This document shows, piece after piece, positions 1 to 9,057 of a stretch of 11,391 nt of DNA. The notes beneath the pieces are model-generated. The model saw only the letters and a list, made by a program, of their open reading frames with translations. It did not search any database and was not told where the DNA came from. The stretch is from Actinomycetota bacterium (lineage in GTDB: Bacteria > Actinomycetota > Actinomycetes > Nanopelagicales > Nanopelagicaceae): the NCBI GenBank assembly GCA_947457445.1, contig CANGVO010000019.1, forward strand, positions 1 through 11,391. The letters are read 5' to 3'. The translations under genes were made by a program, and so were the position numbers. Numbering within the stretch: the stretch's first letter is position 1; each line of letters begins with the position of its first letter.

Positions 1-2079
<2,079 letters not shown>

Positions 2080-2082
2080 CTA

Positions 2083-3975
2083 ATGCAACAAGCGTTGTGG
2101 TCTCCTAAATCTACGGATAATTTGGCGATTGAAACGCTACAAAAGTACGCCCAAGTAAAAAACTTTCATGACCTGCACAAATGGTCCATTGAAAATCCTG
2201 AACTTTTTTGGCGTTATGTATTTGAAGATAGCGGAGTTATCGGCAATCTCGGTTCTGAAGGTATCGCAGGCATAGGCGTAAATGGAAGCACTTTCTTTCC
2301 TAACGCACAGTTAAACATTGCAGATACCTTGCTTAAGGGTAGTGATGATCAAGTCATCATCACAGAGATAAGTGAATCTGGAGCAAAAAGAAATTACTCG
2401 CGGGCGCAAGTTCGCAATATTGCAAATCAAGTTGCTCTCAGACTTCAAGAAATAGGATTAAAGGAAGGCGATGTCGTCTCGGCGATAGTTTCTAACGTTG
2501 CTGAGACTGTATTTTTTGCACTAGGAGCCCTCAAGATGGGCGCTATTTTTTCAAGTACGTCTGCTGACTTTGGAACCGCAACTGTATTAGATCGGTTAGA
2601 ACAGATTGAACCTAAAGTTTTATTGGTTACCACTGGATATCAATACAACGGCAGAGAAATTGATTGCTCTGAAAAAATCAAAGAAATCATCTCGCGTCTT
2701 CCAACGATCAAAAAAGTAATATCGATTGGCGCCAAGACGTCTCCCTATATAAGTTTCGATGAATGGGTAGCGAATTGCAATCCGAGCCAAGATATTTCAA
2801 TTCCGGGAGGATTTGATCGACCTGGATTTATTTTGTTTTCATCCGGCACCACTGGTAAGCCAAAATGTATAGTGCATAGCGCCGCGGGTGTTTTATTGAA
2901 AGTTTTGAGTGAACAGAGATATCACCTAGATATAAAAGCGACAGATAGCGTCTTCTATTACACAACTTGTGGCTGGATGATGTGGAACTGGCTTTTTATG
3001 GGGCTTGGAACTGGCGCAGGAATCGTTCTATTTGATGGCAATCCGCTCTATCCAACGCCAGAGCGACTCTTTGATATTGCAGAACAGAGCGAACTAACCT
3101 TCCTTGGAGTTTCTGCTAAGTACATAGATTCGATTCGCAAGTTATCAATTGAACCGAAGCAAACGCATAAATTGCCAAAATTGCGCACCATAGCCTCAAC
3201 TGGATCACCTCTTAGCCACGAAGGCTTTGAATATGTCTATAGAAACATTTCAACAAATATCCATTTAGCTTCAATCTCGGGCGGAACTGATATTTGTGGA
3301 TGTTTTATGTTGGGAGTTCCCAACATGCCGGTCTATGCCGGGCAGATTCAAGGACCTGCTCTGGGTTTAGATGTTCAAGTTTTCTCTGACTCTGGTAAAC
3401 CTGCACCGTTGGGAGTCAAAGGTGAGTTGGTTTGTCGCAACGCTTTCCCTTCGGTTCCGCTCTATTTTTGGGATGATCGCGATGGCCAGAAATTCCGATC
3501 TGCTTACTTTGAAAGATTTGCTGATGTATGGACACATGGTGATTTTCTTGAACTAACAGCCGAAGGCGGATATGTCATGCATGGCCGTTCGGATGCCACG
3601 CTAAACGCGGGCGGAGTTCGAATCGGAACCGCCGAGATTTATCGCATCACGGAAGAATTTGATGAAGTTCTTGAATCACTCGCGGTAGCTCAGAAATGGG
3701 AGGGTGATACCCGAGTTGTACTTTTTCTGAAAATGGCCGAAGGCAAAATACTCACTGAAGTCTTAATTAATGAAGTTAAATCAGCTTTGAGGCAGAAGGC
3801 TAGCCCGCGCCACGTTCCAGCTCTTGTAATTCAAGCACCAGATTTTCCACGGACTAAAAGCAATAAATTGGTAGAAATAGCAGTAGCAAATGCTATTAAC
3901 CAGGTTACAAATACCAACTTGGGCGCACTTGCCAATCCAGAATCACTAGATTGGTTTACAAACTTAAATCTTTAA
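2083..3975 (+). CDS. aacS: Acetoacetyl-CoA synthetase
   Basis: Cytoplasmic ANL-superfamily enzyme that activates acetoacetate with ATP and CoA, giving acetoacetyl-CoA, AMP and PPi. It feeds ketone-body carbon or polyhydroxybutyrate breakdown products into central metabolism. The 630 residues are slightly short for the family (about 650). Visible motifs are the P-loop FSSGTTGKPK (252-261), the segment TTCGWMMWNWL (294-304) that is very typical of this enzyme, SGGTDICGCF (399-408), THGDF (484-488), the hinge region GRSDATLNAGG (501-511), and PRTKSNK (589-595) with the adenylation lysine Lys595. The start at the ATG fits the family N-terminus (xxLWxPS), although no good Shine-Dalgarno lies before it. 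Translation may be coupled to katG, whose stop is 3 bases upstream. The 3' end overlaps the convergent dehydrogenase gene by 20 bases. Acetyl- or propionyl-CoA synthetase is less likely because of the 294-304 segment. Confidence 0.93.
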   Translation: MQQALWSPKSTDNLAIETLQKYAQVKNFHDLHKWSIENPELFWRYVFEDSGVIGNLGSEGIAGIGVNGSTFFPNAQLNIADTLLKGSDDQVIITEISESGAKRNYSRAQVRNIANQVALRLQEIGLKEGDVVSAIVSNVAETVFFALGALKMGAIFSSTSADFGTATVLDRLEQIEPKVLLVTTGYQYNGREIDCSEKIKEIISRLPTIKKVISIGAKTSPYISFDEWVANCNPSQDISIPGGFDRPGFILFSSGTTGKPKCIVHSAAGVLLKVLSEQRYHLDIKATDSVFYYTTCGWMMWNWLFMGLGTGAGIVLFDGNPLYPTPERLFDIAEQSELTFLGVSAKYIDSIRKLSIEPKQTHKLPKLRTIASTGSPLSHEGFEYVYRNISTNIHLASISGGTDICGCFMLGVPNMPVYAGQIQGPALGLDVQVFSDSGKPAPLGVKGELVCRNAFPSVPLYFWDDRDGQKFRSAYFERFADVWTHGDFLELTAEGGYVMHGRSDATLNAGGVRIGTAEIYRITEEFDEVLESLAVAQKWEGDTRVVLFLKMAEGKILTEVLINEVKSALRQKASPRHVPALVIQAPDFPRTKSNKLVEIAVANAINQVTNTNLGALANPESLDWFTNLNL

Positions 3976-5125
3976 CTTTTTCCCAGCCGCGAGAACTCCA
4001 TGAGTTAATTAAAGCCTGCTGAACGCTGACTACATCAACTGCCTCTTTGAAACTCTGACCAAATTCTTTGCTTTCAACAATTGATTGCATAAAGACATAG
4101 TCTTCAATCGCAACTAAATCTTCAAAGCCAATGGCATTGGCTTGCCCAGGCACGAAAGCGCCATGGAATGGAAAGCGATCTCCGCCATAAATTGTTGTAT
4201 AGCCAGTGTTTAGCGAGCTACCGAGTTCGTAATATTGCAATTCATTAATCTTCTCTAAATTCCATAAGAGAGATCCTTTAGTTCCATATATCTCAAAAGC
4301 ATTCTGGCTTTCTGGCCCGACAACCGTGCGACTGACTTCAAAAGTTCCGGTTGCACCGTTTGCGAAGGTACAGAGCATGGATGCAAAATCTTCATTTTCT
4401 ACAGGTCCTTTCGGATCGCTGGCTTTACCTCGTGAATAATGACCTGCATTTCCCGATGGGAGGGGACGCTCTTTAATAGTTGTGTTTTGCATTCCAACAA
4501 CTTCAGAGATTGGACCAACTAAGAATTGAGCCATGGACACGCTATGGCTCAGGATGTCACTAGATACTCCATAACCTGCATCCGCTAATTTGAAACGCCA
4601 AGTGAGTAAACCAAGTTCGTCACTTCCATACATGCTTAAGAATCGGCCGCGGTAATGTGTAATTTCTCCCAGTGCGCCACTTGCGATCAGATTCTTCGCG
4701 TGCAGAACAAGCGGAGCCCAAACGTAGTTATAACCAACCCCAGTTGGCACTCCAGCGCTCTTTGCAAATTTATATGCCTGAACAGTTTGTTCTGGTTTTC
4801 CACCGATTGGCTTCTCGCTAAAGACTGCCTTACCTGCCTTCGTTGCGGCTTCAATCATCGGTAGGTGCAACATATTTGGCGCAGTTACCCAAACGGCATC
4901 AACATCAGGCGCTGTTGCAGCCTCCATCCAATCTCCTGTTGCGCGTGCAAATCCATAATCTTCAACTGCGCTCTTTTGCCGCGCTGGATCAACATCGGCA
5001 CATACTTGCAAGATTGGTTGAAAGCCGCGGTTTGGAAAGAGCGATGGGATTCGCAGAGCGGATCGAGAGTGCGCCTGACCCATCCAACCAAGACCGAGAA
5101 CAGCAATACGGATATCTTTTTTCAT
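3956..5125 (-). CDS. Gfo/Idh/MocA-family dehydrogenase of the inositol operon
   Basis: NAD(P)-dependent sugar or cyclitol dehydrogenase of 389 residues. It has an N-terminal Rossmann fold with GLGWMG (11-16), the family's EKP motif (104-106) with catalytic Lys105, and the C-terminal-domain pair Asp190/His194 in SSDILSH. Length and landmarks (TWRF near 175, KGPVENED near 239, FANGATGTFE near 254) resemble the about 390-residue branch that includes levoglucosan dehydrogenase and many actinobacterial inositol-cluster oxidoreductases. It is the last gene of the iolC-aldolase-iolB run. Its ATG overlaps the iolB TGA (ATGA), with an AAGG Shine-Dalgarno 7 bases upstream. Context suggests myo-, scyllo- or chiro-inositol, or an inosose, as substrate, but the sequence alone does not settle it. 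Its 3' end overlaps the convergent aacS by 20 bases. Confidence 0.85.
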   Translation of the reverse strand: MKKDIRIAVLGLGWMGQAHSRSALRIPSLFPNRGFQPILQVCADVDPARQKSAVEDYGFARATGDWMEAATAPDVDAVWVTAPNMLHLPMIEAATKAGKAVFSEKPIGGKPEQTVQAYKFAKSAGVPTGVGYNYVWAPLVLHAKNLIASGALGEITHYRGRFLSMYGSDELGLLTWRFKLADAGYGVSSDILSHSVSMAQFLVGPISEVVGMQNTTIKERPLPSGNAGHYSRGKASDPKGPVENEDFASMLCTFANGATGTFEVSRTVVGPESQNAFEIYGTKGSLLWNLEKINELQYYELGSSLNTGYTTIYGGDRFPFHGAFVPGQANAIGFEDLVAIEDYVFMQSIVESKEFGQSFKEAVDVVSVQQALINSWSSRGWEKVKDLSL

Positions 5126-6012
5126 TTTTTAACCTTGCCTTGTGATGAAGTAACTGGACAACGGGGATCTTGCACTTGCTCATTCCATGAATCTCTAATC
5201 CAGTGGTGTGCTGGATCATCACAAAAAGCCATACTGCGCTCTGCAGCGGGACCGGCCATAACATTTAGAAAGTACATTGGATATTCGGGAGAAGCAATTG
5301 ATGGTCCGTGATAACCATGAGGCACAACATAAATATCTTTATCGTGGATTGTTACCGTTTCATCCAGTGATTCGTCGACGGTGTAAACATGGAAGAAGCC
5401 AACACCTTCGCTATCACCGTGGTCAGATCCTTCTTTGCCGATTTGAAAATAATAAACCTCTTCATTAATTGTTGGGCATCCGGGGAACTTATCGTGGCGG
5501 TGTGGAGGCCACGATGAAAGATTTCCGCCTGGAGTAATTACTTCACAGACCAGAATTTTGTGGCATGCAGTAAAACTAGTTGGAGTTGCAATGTTATTTA
5601 CCTGACGAGTCGCTTTACCGGAGCCACGGACTTCCACCGAAACTGCTTCAGCTGGCGTGTAACAAACTGGGAATTGCTCACTCGCTTCAGCCGTTAAAAG
5701 CGCAACTTCACCAGATTTTCCAGAGAACTTCACCGATGAATTAACCGGAAGATAAATCCAGTCAGAGACTGCTGCAAATACACCAGTGCGCCCCTTTAAA
5801 GTAAATGATTGGCCATCTACATCGACTTTCACGTCTTGGGCAGAAAGAGGAAGCAAAATTGCTTCGCGCCCAACCAGTGAAATTGAAACTTCTGCATTCT
5901 TTGCAAGGTCATAGGTATAGAAGCCGCAGAATTCCCATTGCGCATCTTTTGGGGTTAATGAAATCTCTGCTTCTTTAGTAGCTAAAGTTCCTGCAGGTTT
6001 GTACCAACTCAT
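5122..6012 (-). CDS. iolB: 5-deoxy-glucuronate isomerase IolB
   Basis: Cytoplasmic bicupin isomerase that turns 5-deoxy-D-glucuronate into 5-dehydro-2-deoxy-D-gluconate, the step before IolC in myo-inositol breakdown. Family hallmarks are GSGKATRQVNNI (130-141), CEVITPGG (156-163), the metal-site cluster PPHRHD with His171 and His173, INEEVYYF with Glu185 nearby, PHGYHGP with His235, and YFLNVMAGP (247-255) followed by DDPAHHWI. The 296 residues are normal for actinobacterial IolB and a little longer than the Bacillus form. The ATG lies 2 bases after the stop of the aldolase-like gene, and AGAAAAGG (6019-6026) sits 6 bases before it, inside that upstream gene. The 3' end overlaps the next dehydrogenase by ATGA, so translation is probably coupled throughout the operon. 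Confidence 0.95.
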   Translation of the reverse strand: MSWYKPAGTLATKEAEISLTPKDAQWEFCGFYTYDLAKNAEVSISLVGREAILLPLSAQDVKVDVDGQSFTLKGRTGVFAAVSDWIYLPVNSSVKFSGKSGEVALLTAEASEQFPVCYTPAEAVSVEVRGSGKATRQVNNIATPTSFTACHKILVCEVITPGGNLSSWPPHRHDKFPGCPTINEEVYYFQIGKEGSDHGDSEGVGFFHVYTVDESLDETVTIHDKDIYVVPHGYHGPSIASPEYPMYFLNVMAGPAAERSMAFCDDPAHHWIRDSWNEQVQDPRCPVTSSQGKVKK

Positions 6013-6014
6013 GA

Positions 6015-6905
6015 TTAACCTTTTCTAACCATCTTTGCTGCGCGAGATACGGCAGCTTCTACATCTAGATCTTCTCCGAACAGTAGCGCGCGACCAGGAA
6101 CTAACCCGCGAATATTCGGAACTGTTAGCGCTCTTTCCCACTTGGCAAAGACCTCTTCCCAATTACTTCCGGGATCGCCACCTAATAACAAAATCGGGCA
6201 GCTAGTTGCTGCGGCAACTTTTTCTGGATTTGAAGGTGCTGGAATCTTTAGCCAGGTATACGCCGACGATGAACCAAGTCCAGATGCGATTGAAACCACC
6301 TTGATTAACTTTTCCTCAGAAGGATCTAGTACCGCTCGTCCATCAGCGTTCTTCATATATGGAAGTGGCTCAATCATCGAAACCAGTTCGAGATCTGCCA
6401 GTTGCGTCGTTACTTGCGCGACCATTTCAATAGTTCTTGCAGTGCCAGGGTCTGTCTCATCAATTCGCAAAAGAGTTTTTCCACCATCTAGCCCCATGCT
6501 CTTTATATGTTCGGCGTCATAAGCCGTTAGTCGATCATCGATCTCCCAAGAAGCTCCGATAATTCCGCCGCGATTCATGGTGCCAATGGCTACTTTTTCT
6601 TCAAGTGCTCCAAGCCAAGCGAGCTCTTCTAATATATCGGCGCTAGCCATAACGCCATCTACTCCAGCAACTGCTAAACCGCGAATCAATTTATCTAGCA
6701 ATAGATAACGATCGGCAATTGCTGTTGGATTATTTCCTGCCGCAATAATTCCGCGAGCTGTGTGATCGGCAGCAAGTAACATCAATTTGCCGTCTTTACC
6801 TGCAACAGTTCTGCGCGCACGTTTCTTTAGGGCTTTTTGCAATGATGCCGGGTTATTTATCCGGGTTTCCATTAGTTCGAGATAGCGCTTACGATCAAAT
6901 GTCAT
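6015..6905 (-). CDS. (beta/alpha)8 aldolase-like protein of actinobacterial iol clusters, candidate DKGP aldolase
   Basis: 296-residue TIM-barrel protein of the DeoC/LacD/DhnA type of class I aldolases. It resembles the 'Cgl0158 family' proteins that sit beside iolC and iolB in Corynebacterium and related actinobacteria; that family assignment is from memory. Visible landmarks are LLAADHTARG (43-52) on an early strand, TLLRIDE (144-150), SMIEPLPY (176-183), Lys220 in TWLKIPAP as the best Schiff-base candidate, LLLGGDP (239-245), and a phosphate-site-like GLVPGRALLFG (267-277). It lies between iolC and iolB and no IolJ (class II aldolase) is present. The likely role is therefore cleavage of 2-deoxy-5-keto-gluconate 6-phosphate to DHAP and malonate semialdehyde. 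That role is inferred from context. The ATG overlaps the iolC stop (ATGA) and has a full AGGAGGT upstream. Confidence 0.85.
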   Translation of the reverse strand: MTFDRKRYLELMETRINNPASLQKALKKRARRTVAGKDGKLMLLAADHTARGIIAAGNNPTAIADRYLLLDKLIRGLAVAGVDGVMASADILEELAWLGALEEKVAIGTMNRGGIIGASWEIDDRLTAYDAEHIKSMGLDGGKTLLRIDETDPGTARTIEMVAQVTTQLADLELVSMIEPLPYMKNADGRAVLDPSEEKLIKVVSIASGLGSSSAYTWLKIPAPSNPEKVAAATSCPILLLGGDPGSNWEEVFAKWERALTVPNIRGLVPGRALLFGEDLDVEAAVSRAAKMVRKG

Positions 6906-7852
6906 AGTCGCTTACCTCCTGTGTCAATAAAGTTATTGAGAATCTCAATCGTTGGCATTGCATCGGAACACATTAACTCAGAAGCCAAATAGGCACCAGC
7001 AGCGTTAGCAAATTCACCTATTTGTTTTAACTCCCACCCACTTAACAAGCCATGCACAAGCGCGCCACCGAATGCATCACCGGCACCTAATCCGCAGACC
7101 AATTTGATTGCAAGGGGCGCAATAACGATGCGCTCCTGCGCTGTGGCAAGGAGTACGCCATCACCACCCATTTTTACGATTGCAATTCGAACTCCTCGTT
7201 TTAAAAGCTCAGTCGCGGCTTCCTGAGGATCTGAAATTCCAAGTGCGACTTGGCACTCAGCAATATTTCCAATTGCAATTGTGCACATCGCAATCGCCTC
7301 TTGTGCGGCAACCCTTGCTGCTTCGATATTGGGCCAGAACGAAGGTCGGTAATCTAAATCGATAATTGATTCTGAATTACGTCCGCGTTGATTCAGCCAA
7401 GCAATCGCACTTTTTCCGGTTTCACCACTAGATAGCGAACATGCGCTCACCCAGAAAATTTTGGCAGATTGCAAAGTTTCTGAATCAATATCACCAACGG
7501 TTAATTGAGTGTCAGGTGCGTGCGGCTGGCGATGAAAAATAATCTTGGGATCCTCTGGTGGATCTTGTGAAGCAAGAACTACTGGAGTTAGCCCACTCTC
7601 TGCCACTTTAACAAAATCAGTCTTGACCCCAAATTCTTTCAATTTATTATGAACGTACTGACCAAGTGGATCGACTCCGACCTTGGTAACTATTGCGGCG
7701 CTATGACCCAATTTTGCTGCGGCAACTGCGACATTAGTAGGTGAGCCGCCAATTGATTTATGGAAAGTTTGAGGCTGGCTAAATGAGGTGTTGATCTGTT
7801 CGGCGAAAAGGTCAACGCTAATTCGACCAACGGTAATCAGGTCGAGTTGCAT
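6902..7852 (-). CDS. iolC: 5-dehydro-2-deoxygluconokinase IolC (PfkB family)
   Basis: Ribokinase/PfkB-family kinase that phosphorylates 5-dehydro-2-deoxygluconate (DKG) at C6 with ATP in the inositol pathway. From the ATG at 7852 it is 316 residues long. It opens with LITVGRISVDLFAEQ, typical of IolC, then the substrate-side PfkB signature GGSPTNVAVAAAKLG (35-49), and the C-terminal signature LGAGDAFGGALVHGLL (255-270) with catalytic base Asp259. A TTG 36 bases further upstream in frame is open, but the ATG fits the family N-terminus and has AAAAGGA about 11 bases before it, so the ATG is preferred. It is the first gene of the four-gene - strand operon. Its stop overlaps the start of the aldolase-like gene by 4 bases. 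The promoter must lie in the 108-base divergent gap. Confidence 0.92.
   Translation of the reverse strand: MQLDLITVGRISVDLFAEQINTSFSQPQTFHKSIGGSPTNVAVAAAKLGHSAAIVTKVGVDPLGQYVHNKLKEFGVKTDFVKVAESGLTPVVLASQDPPEDPKIIFHRQPHAPDTQLTVGDIDSETLQSAKIFWVSACSLSSGETGKSAIAWLNQRGRNSESIIDLDYRPSFWPNIEAARVAAQEAIAMCTIAIGNIAECQVALGISDPQEAATELLKRGVRIAIVKMGGDGVLLATAQERIVIAPLAIKLVCGLGAGDAFGGALVHGLLSGWELKQIGEFANAAGAYLASELMCSDAMPTIEILNNFIDTGGKRL
6914..6920 (-). promoter_or_regulatory. Strong Shine-Dalgarno for the aldolase-like gene
   Basis: Reads AGGAGGT on the - strand, 8 bases before the ATG at 6905. It is the best ribosome-binding site in the window. It is embedded in the last codons of iolC and fixes the start of the aldolase-like gene despite the ATGA overlap. 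It suggests the aldolase is also translated well on its own rather than only by coupling. Confidence 0.8.
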
Positions 7853-7960
7853 GAATTTCACAATCCTTTTCAAAGTTAATCTGCTCAAGATCTTCTGATT
7901 TACTGATACGAACTATATAGTGCAGACCTAGCCACTTGGAAGCGGGAGATCGAGCGCCAA
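7853..7960. promoter_or_regulatory. Divergent promoter region between iolC and the IolG-like gene
   Basis: The only sizeable gap in the inositol block (108 bases), separating two head-to-head genes, so it must carry promoters for both the four-gene - strand operon and the + strand dehydrogenase. It contains the perfect palindrome ACTATATAGT at 7912-7921. This gives a TATAGT -10-like hexamer on each strand; matching -35 elements are weak. A shared operator for an inositol-responsive repressor is plausible, but no regulator gene is in the window. Confidence 0.5.
7912..7921. repeat. Perfect 10-base palindrome, possible operator or overlapping -10 boxes
   Basis: ACTATATAGT is identical to its reverse complement. 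It lies 60 bases from the iolC start and 39 bases from the IolG-like start. Both strands read TATAGT, so it could be a repressor site, or a pair of overlapping -10 elements that makes the two divergent transcripts compete. The symmetry does not extend beyond 10 bases, so chance in AT-rich DNA remains possible. Confidence 0.35.
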
Positions 7961-8941
7961 ATGAGAATTGCAGTTATTGGCGCTGGACGTATGGGGGCGC
8001 TACGCACCGAAGATTTGGTAAAAGTTGGTGCGGATGTAACGGTCTTTAATCGATCACTTGCTGGCGCAAAGTTGCTCGCCGATAAATTCAACACACAATA
8101 TGGAGAGTTCTCCGATATACATGCGTCTGAATTTGATGGTTATGTAGTTGCCACAGCAACTGATTCGCACGTGGCTTTGCTTGCTCAGTTAATTCCTCTT
8201 GGGAAACCGATTCTCTGCGAGAAACCAATCTCTTTGATTGTAGAAGATACTGATTCTGTAATTGAGGATTGCAAGAGAACTGGAACGCAGATCCAAGTGG
8301 GCTTTCAAAGACGTTTTGATCCGCCTCTTAGCAAGGCCGCAAAATTGGTTGCTAATGGTGAAATAGGAACTTTGTATGCCATGCATATGTATGCCCATGA
8401 TCATCTGCCTTCTACTCTCGAGTTTCTTGAGGGAAGCGGCAGCATCTACCGAGATTTACACGTTCATGATTTTGATCTAATTAGATGGATAACTCAAAGC
8501 GAGATTTCTAAAGTTTATGCCACCCAAGCCGTTCGTGAACATAAACAATACGCAAAGTATGATGATGCCGATGTTTCACTTATTTCTGTAACGACAGAAA
8601 GCGGTGTTCAGATTGCAATTACAGGAACACGCCACAATCCAGTCGGCCACGATGTGCGAATTGAAATCTTTGGCTCGAAGGATTCAGTTGCAGTTGGTTT
8701 AAATCGCAAGACTCCAATTCATGATGTGGATGGTCAGCTAGATTTTGCCGAAGTTAGGTACCAAGGGTTTATCGAAAGATTCCGTGAAGCTTTTGCAGCA
8801 GAAACTTCTGCTTTTTACGATTTTGTACAAGGCAAAATTGCCAACCCATGTCCGCCTGAGTCTGCTCGTCAAGCCTTACGAGCCGCGATTGCATGTGAAG
8901 AATCCATTAAATCTGGAAGCGCAGTCATCGTTAAGAATTAG
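7961..8941 (+). CDS. IolG-like Gfo/Idh/MocA dehydrogenase (probable inositol 2-dehydrogenase)
   Basis: 326-residue NAD(P)-dependent dehydrogenase. It has the Rossmann motif GAGRMG (7-12), the EKP motif with Lys88, GFQRRFDP (114-121), and Asp165/His169 in RDLHVHD. The late segment RHNPVGHDVR (224-233) followed by FGSKDSV is typical of inositol-dehydrogenase-like members. It probably oxidises myo-inositol, or a stereoisomer, at C2 to an inosose in the cytoplasm, the entry step of the pathway whose later enzymes are on the opposite strand. The family is certain; the exact substrate is inferred from context. The ATG is fixed because the Rossmann fold begins at residue 2. The nearest Shine-Dalgarno-like run, GGGAG at 7944-7948, is 12 bases away, so initiation may be weak. 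The stop lies 11 bases from the 3' end of the convergent tRNA gene. Confidence 0.85.
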   Translation: MRIAVIGAGRMGALRTEDLVKVGADVTVFNRSLAGAKLLADKFNTQYGEFSDIHASEFDGYVVATATDSHVALLAQLIPLGKPILCEKPISLIVEDTDSVIEDCKRTGTQIQVGFQRRFDPPLSKAAKLVANGEIGTLYAMHMYAHDHLPSTLEFLEGSGSIYRDLHVHDFDLIRWITQSEISKVYATQAVREHKQYAKYDDADVSLISVTTESGVQIAITGTRHNPVGHDVRIEIFGSKDSVAVGLNRKTPIHDVDGQLDFAEVRYQGFIERFREAFAAETSAFYDFVQGKIANPCPPESARQALRAAIACEESIKSGSAVIVKN

Positions 8942-8952
8942 TCAACTGACTG

Positions 8953-9029
8953 TGGTGGGACGGGTCGGACTTGAACCGACGACGACCGAATTATGAGTTC
9001 GGGGCTCTAACCAACTGAGCTACCGTCCC
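8953..9029 (-). tRNA. tRNA-Met (CAT), elongator type
   Basis: A full cloverleaf can be folded on the - strand: acceptor GGGACGG/CCGTCCC, D arm GCTC/GAGC, anticodon stem CCGAA/TTCGG with loop CTCATAA (anticodon CAT), variable TCGTC, T arm GTCGG-TTCAAGT-CCGAC, discriminator A and encoded CCA, for 77 bases in all. The paired first acceptor position and the anticodon stem without three G-C pairs rule out initiator tRNA. A CAT anticodon could also be the lysidine-modified tRNA-Ile2, which cannot be fully excluded by eye. It lies 28 bases downstream of the HAD phosphatase gene on the same strand and could be processed from the crtYc-crtYd-HAD transcript. Confidence 0.93.
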
Positions 9030-9057
9030 TGGTGGGGATGAGCGAACTTTACTGTAC

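Noticed and set aside
6142..6522. 126-codon + strand frame inside the aldolase-like gene
   Set aside because: It is antisense to a clearly coding gene, with no motif and no upstream ribosome site.
7853..7888. IolC start extended to the TTG at 7888
   Set aside because: The extra 12 residues do not fit the IolC N-terminus, and the ATG at 7852 begins right at the conserved LITVGR strand.
8940..8951. AGTCA-AC-TGACT inverted repeat as a terminator between the IolG-like gene and the tRNA
   Set aside because: The loop would be only 2 bases, the stem is short and AT-containing, and no T run follows on either strand.
8745..8996. Small + strand frame ending in VGRVGLEPTTTEL
   Set aside because: That peptide is the well-known false translation of the reverse complement of a tRNA T arm; the frame overlaps the IolG-like gene and the tRNA.
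8953..9029. tRNA as an integration (att) site
   Set aside because: No integrase, direct repeat of the tRNA 3' end or foreign-looking segment is seen nearby.
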